Below, in pieces: positions 1 to 5,173 of a stretch of DNA of 8,658 nt. The stretch is from CBDTYW01 sp965364735 (GTDB lineage Bacteria; Actinomycetota; Nitriliruptoria; Nitriliruptorales; Nitriliruptoraceae). The stretch is taken from NCBI GenBank assembly GCA_965364735.1, contig CBDTYW010000158.1:1-8658 (forward strand), read 5' to 3'. The position numbers and the translations under genes were made by a program. Under the pieces are notes generated by a model, which saw only the letters and a list, made by a program, of their open reading frames with translations, did not search any database and had not been told where the DNA came from. The stretch's first letter is position 1. Each line of letters begins with the position of its first letter.

Positions 1-981
1 CGGTGACTGAAGCGCTGACCAGTAGGTCTGGCTGACCCCGCCGATGAACTCCGCCGGGTCGTAGGTCGGGAAGCTCGCCATCGCGACGACGGACCCGTCG
101 CGAGGATCGAGCACGACGGCTGCTCCCGCGGGCGACGGCAGCAGGCGACCGTCGCGACGACGGACGTCTCGGCTGGCGATGATGCCCTCCGCGAGCAGCC
201 GCTCGACGTCATGCTGGAGCTCGAGGTCGAGCGAGGTGAGGAGATCGCTCCCGCGGACAGGTGCCCGCTCGGCGATCACGTTGAGCACGGCGCCGCGCGC
301 GGTGACCTCGAGCTCACGCAGCCCCTCGGTGCCGCGGAGGTCCCGCTCCCAGCTCCGCTCGAGACCGGCCCAGCCGATGAGCTCACCGGCTCGATAGCTG
401 GCGTAGCGGTCGAGGTCGAGCTCGCGGGCAGAGATCTCGCCGACGTAGCCGACGAGGTGTGCGGCGAGCTGGCCTTCCGGGTAGCTGCGCAGCGGCAGCA
501 CCTCGGCGGTCACCCCCGGGTAGAGCTCGGCATGCTCGTTGAGCGCGAACACGATCTCGGGGGCGACGTCCTCGGCCACGGGAACCGCACGAAACGGTGA
601 GTATCGCCGGGTGTTGATGCGGCGCAGCAGATCGTCCGCGTCGAGGTCGAGCAGATCCCCGAGCCGCTTCAGCACCAGCTCGGCCTGCTCGTCGCGCGGC
701 AGCCCTGCCCCGTTGACGATCTGCGCGCGGTCCACGGAGATCGTCTGGGCGGGGCGGTTGCGGACGAGCACCGACCCGTCGGACGCGAGGATGTGCCCGC
801 GGGGGGCGTCGAGCACGACGTAGCGAAGCCGGTTGTCCTCGGCGAGGCTGGCGAAGCGGTCGCCCGCGAGCACCTGCAGGAACCACAGCCGGACGAGGAG
901 CGCCGCGAGCAGCACGACGGCGACGCCCGCGAGCAGCGCGAGGCGCAGCGCGGGGTTGGTCGTCTGGTTCCGCGGGTTCAC
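1..981 (-). CDS. mrdA: Penicillin-binding protein 2 (class B, elongasome transpeptidase), 3' part missing
   Basis: This gene encodes the N-terminal 327 residues of a class B penicillin-binding protein, the transpeptidase that cross-links lateral-wall peptidoglycan together with RodA and MreBCD. It is membrane-anchored with its catalytic part outside. Visible parts are a single membrane segment at about residues 11-36, a dimerisation/pedestal region starting near DAPRGHILA (58-66), the family block SYPEGQLAAHLVGYVGEIS (166-184), IGWAGLERSWERDLRG (202-217), and the first strand of the transpeptidase domain (AVVLDPRDGSVVAMASFP, 288-305). The reading frame leaves the window before the catalytic SxxK motif, so activity cannot be judged. 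The start is GTG, sharing GTGA with the mreD stop codon, with AGG seven bases upstream. It is probably translationally coupled to mreD, and rodA would be expected just outside the left edge. Assignment to PBP2 rather than a divisome PBP3 rests on the mre context and the pedestal motifs. Confidence 0.93.
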   Translation of the reverse strand, partial: MNPRNQTTNPALRLALLAGVAVVLLAALLVRLWFLQVLAGDRFASLAEDNRLRYVVLDAPRGHILASDGSVLVRNRPAQTISVDRAQIVNGAGLPRDEQAELVLKRLGDLLDLDADDLLRRINTRRYSPFRAVPVAEDVAPEIVFALNEHAELYPGVTAEVLPLRSYPEGQLAAHLVGYVGEISARELDLDRYASYRAGELIGWAGLERSWERDLRGTEGLRELEVTARGAVLNVIAERAPVRGSDLLTSLDLELQHDVERLLAEGIIASRDVRRRDGRLLPSPAGAAVVLDPRDGSVVAMASFPTYDPAEFIGGVSQTYWSALQSP

Positions 982-1493
982 GGCAGCGCCTGCGAGGACT
1001 CGACGCCGACCCAGCCCACGACCGCATCGACGACGCGCAGCGCGAGCGGCGCGAGGAGCAGGTTGTAGACGCCGACCATGACCGCGGTGCGCAGCACGAC
1101 GAAGAGCGTGAACTGATCGCCGCCGACGATCCTGGCCACGGCGCCGAAGGCCACGGTGGCGAGGATCCCCGACCCGAAGGTCACGACGAGGGGTCCGGTC
1201 TGGGAACCCGGCGCGAGCTGCGGCCGGACGACACCGGCGACCCAGCCCCATGTCAGGTAGACGAGCGCCGAGATGCCGAACGCGGACTGGGTCAGCAGGA
1301 GATCGACGAGCAGACCCGCCCCGAAGCCGACGCGCAGCCCAACCTCCGGGCCTTCCCGCATCCCGAACAGCACGGTGAGGAGGAGCACGAGGTCCGGCCG
1401 GTACCCGCCGAGCGTCAGGTGCGAGAAGACCGCGGTCTGCAGGACGGCGGCGATGACGAAGAGCGCCCCGATGACCGGGAGCCGCGTCATCAT
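978..1493 (-). CDS. mreD: Rod shape-determining membrane protein MreD
   Basis: This is a 171-residue, very hydrophobic protein whose size, membrane pattern and place between mreC and PBP2 identify MreD, the integral-membrane member of the elongasome. About five membrane segments can be drawn: near residues 5-25, 34-45, 52-67, 72-90 and 104-122, with a further hydrophobic stretch at 129-150. The sequence YRPDLVLLLTVLFGMREGPEVGL (split around residues 31-53) has the polar P-D-x-x-L and G-x-x-x-G-x-x-x-G features seen in MreD proteins. The start is taken at the first of two tandem ATG codons, giving a 4-base ATGA overlap with mreC. The second ATG would overlap by one base and differs by only one residue. 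The frame is open far upstream inside mreC, but that extension is charged, arginine-rich and shadows mreC. MreD sequences are poorly conserved, so the call leans on context. Confidence 0.9.
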   Translation of the reverse strand: MMTRLPVIGALFVIAAVLQTAVFSHLTLGGYRPDLVLLLTVLFGMREGPEVGLRVGFGAGLLVDLLLTQSAFGISALVYLTWGWVAGVVRPQLAPGSQTGPLVVTFGSGILATVAFGAVARIVGGDQFTLFVVLRTAVMVGVYNLLLAPLALRVVDAVVGWVGVESSQALP

Positions 1494-2311
1494 GAGGCGC
1501 CGCCCGTGACGATGAAGAGGTGGTCGAGCGTCGTGAAGTCCACGAACGGACGCACGCCCACCTGACGGGTCATCCCGTTGGTCGGCAGACCCGGGTCCTC
1601 GACCGTGCCGATCGGGATCCCCGTCGGGTAGAGGCCGCCCTCGAAGCTCGAGGTGACCACCTCGTCGCCGAGGCCGATGACCCCGTCGGGGTCGAGCGGA
1701 GAGAACAGCAGGAGATCGGCGCCTCGGCCGCGCGTCGTACCGACCTCGCCGCCGGTGGACACGCGTGACGCGGCGAAGAACGTCGGGTCGATGGCGAGCA
1801 GGACCCGTGACGAGCTCGGACCGACCTGGAGGACCCGGCCGACGAGCCCGCTCCCGTTGATGACCGGCAGGTCTGCGGTGATGCCGTCGTCGCTGCCGAC
1901 GTCGATGGTGATCAGCCACTCGAAGTTCGACGGGGAGTTCGCGATCGTCCGCGCCCCGATGCCGGCGAACTCGCCACCTGCGACGATGCTCACCAGCAGA
2001 CGGAGCTGATCGCGCTCGAGAAGGAGCGACTGGTAGCTCTGGGCTGCGAGCTCCGCCTCCTCGAGCTCCCGACGCAGGCGCTCGTTCTCGGCACGCAGGT
2101 CGAAGAAGCCGCCCACGTCGTCGAAGCCCTGCGCCACCGGAGCGACGGCGCCCGTCGCGCCACGCTGGAGTGGACCGAAGGCCGAGGTCGCGACCTTCCG
2201 GAGGGTCTGCACCGGTCCGTCGGCGCCCGCACGGAAGTCGATCGTGATGAGGACGAGCGTGACGAAGACCAGCCCGGCCAGCAGGCCCCTGGCGCGTCGA
2301 CGTTGCGGCAT
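1490..2311 (-). CDS. mreC: Rod shape-determining protein MreC
   Basis: MreC is the bitopic scaffold that links the MreB filament to PBP2 on the outer face of the membrane. The 273-residue product has a basic N-terminus (MPQRRRARG), one membrane segment at about residues 9-24, a coiled coil at about 72-107 (FDLRAENERLRRELEEAELA lies in it), and then the beta-rich MreC domain. Family blocks visible there are the INGSGLVGRV stretch (151-160), ASRVSTGG (181-188), GDEVVTSSFEGGLYPTGIPIG (within 215-235) and the closing FTTLDHLFIV (259-268). Length is normal for the family. The ATG lies five bases after the mreB stop codon. The nearest purine run (ACAGGG) touches the start, so translation probably depends on ribosomes finishing mreB. 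The stop overlaps the mreD start by four bases. Confidence 0.96.
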   Translation of the reverse strand: MPQRRRARGLLAGLVFVTLVLITIDFRAGADGPVQTLRKVATSAFGPLQRGATGAVAPVAQGFDDVGGFFDLRAENERLRRELEEAELAAQSYQSLLLERDQLRLLVSIVAGGEFAGIGARTIANSPSNFEWLITIDVGSDDGITADLPVINGSGLVGRVLQVGPSSSRVLLAIDPTFFAASRVSTGGEVGTTRGRGADLLLFSPLDPDGVIGLGDEVVTSSFEGGLYPTGIPIGTVEDPGLPTNGMTRQVGVRPFVDFTTLDHLFIVTGGAS

Positions 2312-2316
2312 CCCTG

Positions 2317-3354
2317 TCAGCGCCGGGTGGACGAGATCAGGAAGCCCTTGACCGTCTCGAAGTGCTCAAGGCAGCGGCCGGATCCGATCGCGACCGCGAG
2401 GAGCGGGTTCTCCGTGATGTGCACCGGCATCCCGGTCTCGTGCTTGAGCCGCTCGTCGATGCCCTTCAACAGCGCCCCGCCACCGGCGAGCACGATGCCT
2501 CGGTCCATGACGTCGGCCGCGAGCTCGGGCGGCGTCTTGTCGAGCGTGTTCTTGACCGCGTCGACGATCTGGTTGAGCGGCTCCTCGATGGCGTGACGGA
2601 TCTCCTGCGACGAGACGATGATCGTCTTCGGCAGGCCGGAGACCAGGTCACGTCCGCGGATCTCGGCGTGCGGCTCGTCGGGCAGCGGGAACGCGGACCC
2701 GATCGCCATCTTGATCTCCTCGGCGGTCCGCTCGCCGAGCATCAAGGAGTACTCCTTCTTGATGTAGTTGATGATCGAGCGGTCGAGCTCGTCACCGGCG
2801 ATGCGGATCGACTGGCTCGTGACGATGCCACCGAGCGAGATCACGGCGACCTCCGTCGTGCCACCACCGATGTCGACGATCATGTTGCCGGTGGCCTCGG
2901 TCACCGGAAGCCCGGCGCCGAACGCGGCGGCCATCGGCTCCTCGATGATGTGAGCGCTGCGTGCGCCGGCGGAGTACGTGGCCTCCTCCACCGCGCGCTG
3001 CTCCACGCCCGTGATCCCCGACGGGACACAGACGATGACGCGGGGCTTGGTGAGGAAGTGGCGCTTCGTGACGGAGCGGATGAAGTAGCGCAGCATCCGC
3101 TCGGTGACGTCGAAGTCGGCGATGACGCCGTCCTGCAGCGGCCGGATCGCCATGATGTGTCCGGGCGTGCGCCCGATCATCCGCTTGGCCTCCGTGCCGA
3201 CCGCGACGATCGCGCCGTCGTGGGCGTTGATGGCCACGACCGACGGCTCGTTGAGCACGATCCCCTTGTTGCGGATGTACACGAGCGTGTTGGCGGTGCC
3301 GAGATCCACGGCCATGTCGCGGCCGAAGAACCGCAGGTTCCGGGCTTTCGCCAT
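2317..3354 (-). CDS. mreB: Rod shape-determining actin homologue MreB
   Basis: MreB is the ATP-binding bacterial actin that forms membrane-associated filaments and guides the cell-elongation machinery. The 345-residue protein is full length and strongly conserved. The phosphate-1 loop is DMAVDLGTANTLVY (13-26), the central region has GRTPGHIMAIRPLQDGVIAD (61-80), phosphate-2 is IVDIGGGTTEVAVIS (159-173), GDELD (187-191) follows, and the adenosine motif is IVLAGGGALLKGID (287-300). The ATG was chosen because it matches the family N-terminus and has AAGGA five bases upstream. The open frame continues a further 279 codons, but that part runs antisense through radC and looks non-coding. The gene leads the mreBCD-PBP2 operon and faces radC across a 123-base divergent region with a plausible promoter. 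MreB suggests a rod-shaped or sporulating, polarly complex actinobacterium; I infer this only from gene presence. Confidence 0.98.
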   Translation of the reverse strand: MAKARNLRFFGRDMAVDLGTANTLVYIRNKGIVLNEPSVVAINAHDGAIVAVGTEAKRMIGRTPGHIMAIRPLQDGVIADFDVTERMLRYFIRSVTKRHFLTKPRVIVCVPSGITGVEQRAVEEATYSAGARSAHIIEEPMAAAFGAGLPVTEATGNMIVDIGGGTTEVAVISLGGIVTSQSIRIAGDELDRSIINYIKKEYSLMLGERTAEEIKMAIGSAFPLPDEPHAEIRGRDLVSGLPKTIIVSSQEIRHAIEEPLNQIVDAVKNTLDKTPPELAADVMDRGIVLAGGGALLKGIDERLKHETGMPVHITENPLLAVAIGSGRCLEHFETVKGFLISSTRR

Positions 3355-3359
3355 GACGG

Positions 3360-3364
3360 TCCTT
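3360..3364 (-). promoter_or_regulatory. Ribosome binding site of mreB
   Basis: The minus strand reads AAGGA, then five bases, then the mreB ATG. It supports this start against the long in-frame extension upstream. Confidence 0.7.
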
Positions 3365-3386
3365 GCAGAGAGATGGGGCCTGTCGG

Positions 3387-3392
3387 ACTCTA
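3387..3392 (-). promoter_or_regulatory. Candidate -10 element for the mreB operon
   Basis: The minus strand reads TAGAGT, which fits the actinobacterial TAnnnT form of the -10 element. It lies 32 bases before the mreB ATG, giving an estimated leader of about 25 bases. The hexamer at a 17-base spacing (TCGTTC, 3410-3415) resembles TTGACA poorly, so either recognition is -10 driven or an activator helps. It is inferred from the pattern only. Confidence 0.35.
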
Positions 3393-3396
3393 GCCA

Positions 3397-3409
3397 TGTG
3401 CTCCGCACA
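3397..3409. promoter_or_regulatory. Short dyad in the mreB promoter spacer, possible operator
   Basis: The sequence TGTGC-TCC-GCACA is a perfect 5+5 inverted repeat. It sits exactly between the candidate -10 of mreB and the place where its -35 would be. That position suits a protein-binding site controlling mreB. The arms are short, so chance occurrence in GC-rich DNA is possible. Confidence 0.3.
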
Positions 3410-3448
3410 GAACGAGCGGATGCCCCCTCCGATTGGCCGCTCGCCGAG

Positions 3449-3457
3449 TTCTCCACA
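3449..3457 (+). promoter_or_regulatory. DnaA-box-like nonamer upstream of radC
   Basis: TTCTCCACA fits the relaxed Streptomyces DnaA-box consensus (pyrimidine-pyrimidine-V-TCCACA) and differs by one base from TTATCCACA. Only one copy was seen, 21 bases before the radC start in the region shared with mreB. It is not part of an origin here; a regulatory role is speculation. Confidence 0.2.
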
Positions 3458-3463
3458 GATCCT

Positions 3464-3469
3464 GGCAGG
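3464..3469 (+). promoter_or_regulatory. Possible ribosome binding site of radC
   Basis: GGCAGG lies eight bases before the ATG at 3478. The upstream alternative start (TTG at 3433) is preceded by a pyrimidine-rich stretch with no such element, which favours the ATG. Confidence 0.45.
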
Positions 3470-3477
3470 CTCTCCTC

Positions 3478-4020
3478 ATGCAGGAGATCTGCCGGTTCGA
3501 TGGTCCCACCGACCACAGGGATCCCGCCTTGCACACCCTCGCCCCGCCCGACACGACGATCACCCCCGCCTCCCGGCCCGTCTCCGACCCGCGCCCCGTC
3601 GCGACGATGGTGCTGGAGACGCCGCTCGGATCTTGGACGCAGCGCGAGCAGATCGACACGCCGGAGCACGCCCACGAGGTCGTCCGCCCGCTGCTCGCCG
3701 GGCTCGACCGCGAGGCCGGCCTCATCGTCTCGCTGGACACCCGCCATCGTGTGCTGGCGGTCGACACGGTCAGCGTCGGCAGCGTGAACCACACGTTCTT
3801 CGCGCCGCGCGAGGTGTTCCGGACGGCCCTGGCGCGGGGCGCGGCGGCGATCTACATCGCCCACAACCACCCGTCCGGTGACCCGACGCCGTCCGACGAC
3901 GACCGGTCGATCACGACGCGCCTCTCCCGTGCCGGGGTCATCTTCGGGATCCAGGTCATCGACCACATCATCGTCGGCGACGACTCCTTCCGGTCCCTGA
4001 GCCGGATCGGTGCCATGTGA
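3478..4020 (+). CDS. radC: RadC-like JAMM/MPN+ domain protein, lacking the usual N-terminal domain
   Basis: The C-terminal 120 residues match the RadC (JAB/MPN+) domain, a putative zinc metalloprotease fold. With the ATG start the protein has 180 residues. The JAMM signature is complete: E79, then HNHPSGDPTPSDDD with H129, H131, S139 and D142 spaced H-x-H-x7-S-x2-D. Other family blocks are LDTRHRVLAVDTVSVG, PREVFRTAL and the near-C-terminal VIDHIIVGDDSFRSL. Standard RadC proteins are about 220-230 residues with an N-terminal helix-hairpin-helix region. Here the first 55 or so residues are proline-rich and I recognise nothing in them. The name is historical: a repair role for RadC is not well established, and substrates are unknown. 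A TTG at 3433 would add 15 residues, and a later ATG at 3607 would still keep the whole domain. It is transcribed away from mreB. In Bacillus subtilis radC lies just before mreB, co-directionally. Confidence 0.88.
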   Translation: MQEICRFDGPTDHRDPALHTLAPPDTTITPASRPVSDPRPVATMVLETPLGSWTQREQIDTPEHAHEVVRPLLAGLDREAGLIVSLDTRHRVLAVDTVSVGSVNHTFFAPREVFRTALARGAAAIYIAHNHPSGDPTPSDDDRSITTRLSRAGVIFGIQVIDHIIVGDDSFRSLSRIGAM

Positions 4021-4040
4021 GCGCCCGTCATCCGGCGCTC
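4019..4040 (+). terminator. Hairpin at the radC stop codon, possible terminator
   Basis: GAGCGCC (4019-4025) pairs perfectly with GGCGCTC (4034-4040) around an 8-base loop, beginning inside the radC stop codon. No T-rich tract follows. It could end radC transcription in the U-poor manner proposed for actinobacteria, or only protect the 3' end. Confidence 0.35.
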
Positions 4041-4076
4041 GCACGGACCGACGGCTGGGCTCCGCCGCGACAGCAC

Positions 4077-4082
4077 TACGAT
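4077..4082 (+). promoter_or_regulatory. Candidate -10 element for hemB
   Basis: TACGAT fits TAnnnT and stands out in a GC-rich gap, 56 bases after the radC stop. It predicts a leader of about 44 bases before the hemB ATG. No convincing -35 hexamer is seen at 16-18 bases. Together with the radC hairpin it suggests hemB has its own promoter. Confidence 0.35.
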
Positions 4083-4090
4083 GGCATGAC

Positions 4091-4104
4091 GCGCCGTCCG
4101 GCGC
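4091..4104 (+). repeat. GC-rich dyad in the hemB leader
   Basis: GCGCC-GTCC-GGCGC can form a 5-bp hairpin with a 4-base loop just after the estimated transcription start of hemB. It resembles the core of the hairpin at the radC stop (GCGCC, 8-base loop, GGCGC). The function is unknown. Confidence 0.3.
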
Positions 4105-4121
4105 CACGCCACCACCGTGCC

Positions 4122-4125
4122 GGAG
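4122..4125 (+). promoter_or_regulatory. Ribosome binding site of hemB
   Basis: GGAG lies seven bases before the ATG at 4133. It fixes the start there and excludes the 41-residue upstream in-frame extension that would overlap the end of radC. Confidence 0.65.
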
Positions 4126-4132
4126 CCCGAGC

Positions 4133-5107
4133 ATGGACCTGCCGATCCGCCCTCGCCGACTGCGAGCGTCCGCGTCGCTGCGCGCGCTCACCCGGGAGAC
4201 CGACCTCTCGCCGGACCGGCTGATCTACCCCGTGTTCCTGCATGGCGACGACGCGGACACCCCGCTCGCGTCGCTGCCGGGCCTGACCCGCTGGTCGCTC
4301 GACGGGCTCGTCGGCGAGGCCAAGCGCGTGCGCTCGCTCGGGATCAACAGCGTGGTGCTCTTCCCGAAGGTCGAGGATCGGCTCAAGACCACCGACGGCC
4401 GCGAGTCGTTCAACCCGGACGGGCTCATCCCCCGCGCGGTGGCGATGCTCAAGGACGCCGACCCGGACCTGCTCGTCATCACCGACGTCGCGCTCGACCC
4501 GTACTCCTCGGACGGCCACGACGGGATCGTCGGGCCCGCCGGCAACGTGCTCAACGACGAGACCGTCGAGGTGCTCGTCCAGCAGGCGGTCGCGCAGGCC
4601 CGGGCCGGCGCCGACATCATCTCGCCGTCCGACATGATGGACGGCCGCGTCGGGGCGATCCGCGCCGCGCTCGACGCCGACGGCCACGAGGACGTCGCGA
4701 TCATGTCCTACACCGCGAAGTACGCGAGCGCGTACTACGGGCCCTTCCGCGGGGCGCTCGACTCCGCCCCGAAGTCCGGGGACAAATTGGGCTACCAGAT
4801 GCAGCCGGCGAACGTCCGGGAGGCCTTGCGCGAGGTGGCGCTCGACGTCGCCGAGGGCGCGGACATCGTGATGGTGAAGCCCGCCGGTCCGTACCTCGAC
4901 GTGCTCCGCGCCGTCGCGGACGCCTCCCCCGTCCCGGTCGCCGCCTACCAGGTCTCCGGTGAGTACCTGATGATCGCCGCGGCCAGCGCCGCCGGCTGGC
5001 TCGACGAGGACAAGGTCATCCTCGAGTCGCTGACCGGCATCCGGCGGGCGGGCGCGGACATGATCCTGACCTACTACGCCCCGCGCGCAGCGCAGCTGCT
5101 CGGCTGA
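4133..5107 (+). CDS. hemB: Porphobilinogen synthase (delta-aminolevulinic acid dehydratase)
   Basis: HemB condenses two 5-aminolevulinate molecules to porphobilinogen, the second committed step of haem and other tetrapyrroles, in the cytoplasm. The 324-residue length is typical. Active-site lysines are K196 in MSYTAKYASAYYGPFR and K249 in DIVMVKPAGPYLD. The metal loop is DVALDPYSSDGHDG (118-131), with D118, D122 and D130 in place of the cysteines of zinc enzymes. It is therefore the aspartate-rich type, usually magnesium-dependent. Further family blocks are LFPKV (76-80), ISPSDMMDGRVGAIR (163-177) and PANVREALREVALD (225-238). One oddity is GDKLGYQMQPAN (216-227), where most HemB proteins read GDR-x-TYQ-x-DP: an arginine in the substrate region is replaced by lysine, and the following residues differ. 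Other haem genes are not adjacent. The ATG start agrees with the ribosome binding site and with the family N-terminus (RPRRLR). Confidence 0.97.
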   Translation: MDLPIRPRRLRASASLRALTRETDLSPDRLIYPVFLHGDDADTPLASLPGLTRWSLDGLVGEAKRVRSLGINSVVLFPKVEDRLKTTDGRESFNPDGLIPRAVAMLKDADPDLLVITDVALDPYSSDGHDGIVGPAGNVLNDETVEVLVQQAVAQARAGADIISPSDMMDGRVGAIRAALDADGHEDVAIMSYTAKYASAYYGPFRGALDSAPKSGDKLGYQMQPANVREALREVALDVAEGADIVMVKPAGPYLDVLRAVADASPVPVAAYQVSGEYLMIAAASAAGWLDEDKVILESLTGIRRAGADMILTYYAPRAAQLLG

Positions 5108-5129
5108 GTTCGGCGTCGCACCGAGCCCG

Positions 5130-5135
5130 TAGACT
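5130..5135 (+). promoter_or_regulatory. Candidate -10 element for map
   Basis: TAGACT fits TAnnnT and lies in the 66-base gap between hemB and map, predicting a leader of about 32 bases. It closely resembles the candidate at mreB (TAGAGT). The 8-mer TCGCACCG flanks it at 5116-5123 and 5146-5153. No good -35 hexamer is visible, so read-through from hemB is also possible. Confidence 0.35.
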
Positions 5136-5173
5136 CCTCGTCCCATCGCACCGTCGTCGTCAGGTCAGCGCTC

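Noticed and set aside
383..1027. Minus-strand open frame of 214 codons overlapping PBP2
   Set aside because: It is an Arg/Ala-rich shadow in another frame of the PBP2 gene, which carries the conserved motifs.
1494..1919. Upstream in-frame extension of mreD by 142 codons
   Set aside because: It overlaps conserved mreC, is arginine- and histidine-rich, and the ATGA junction gives the normal MreD start.
2362..3393. Open frame of 343 codons on the plus strand opposite mreB
   Set aside because: It mirrors mreB, is rich in Asp, Arg, Val and His as antisense frames in GC-rich DNA are, and has no recognisable motif.
4010..4132. Longer HemB N-terminus starting inside the end of radC
   Set aside because: The ribosome binding site GGAG and the family N-terminus place the start at 4133; the extension is unrelated sequence.
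3355..4191. Upstream in-frame extension of mreB by 279 codons
   Set aside because: It runs antisense through radC, lacks similarity to MreB, and the internal ATG has a good ribosome binding site and the family N-terminus.
4076..5146. Open frame of 356 codons on the minus strand opposite hemB
   Set aside because: It is an antisense shadow of a clear hemB gene, with low-complexity composition and no family match.
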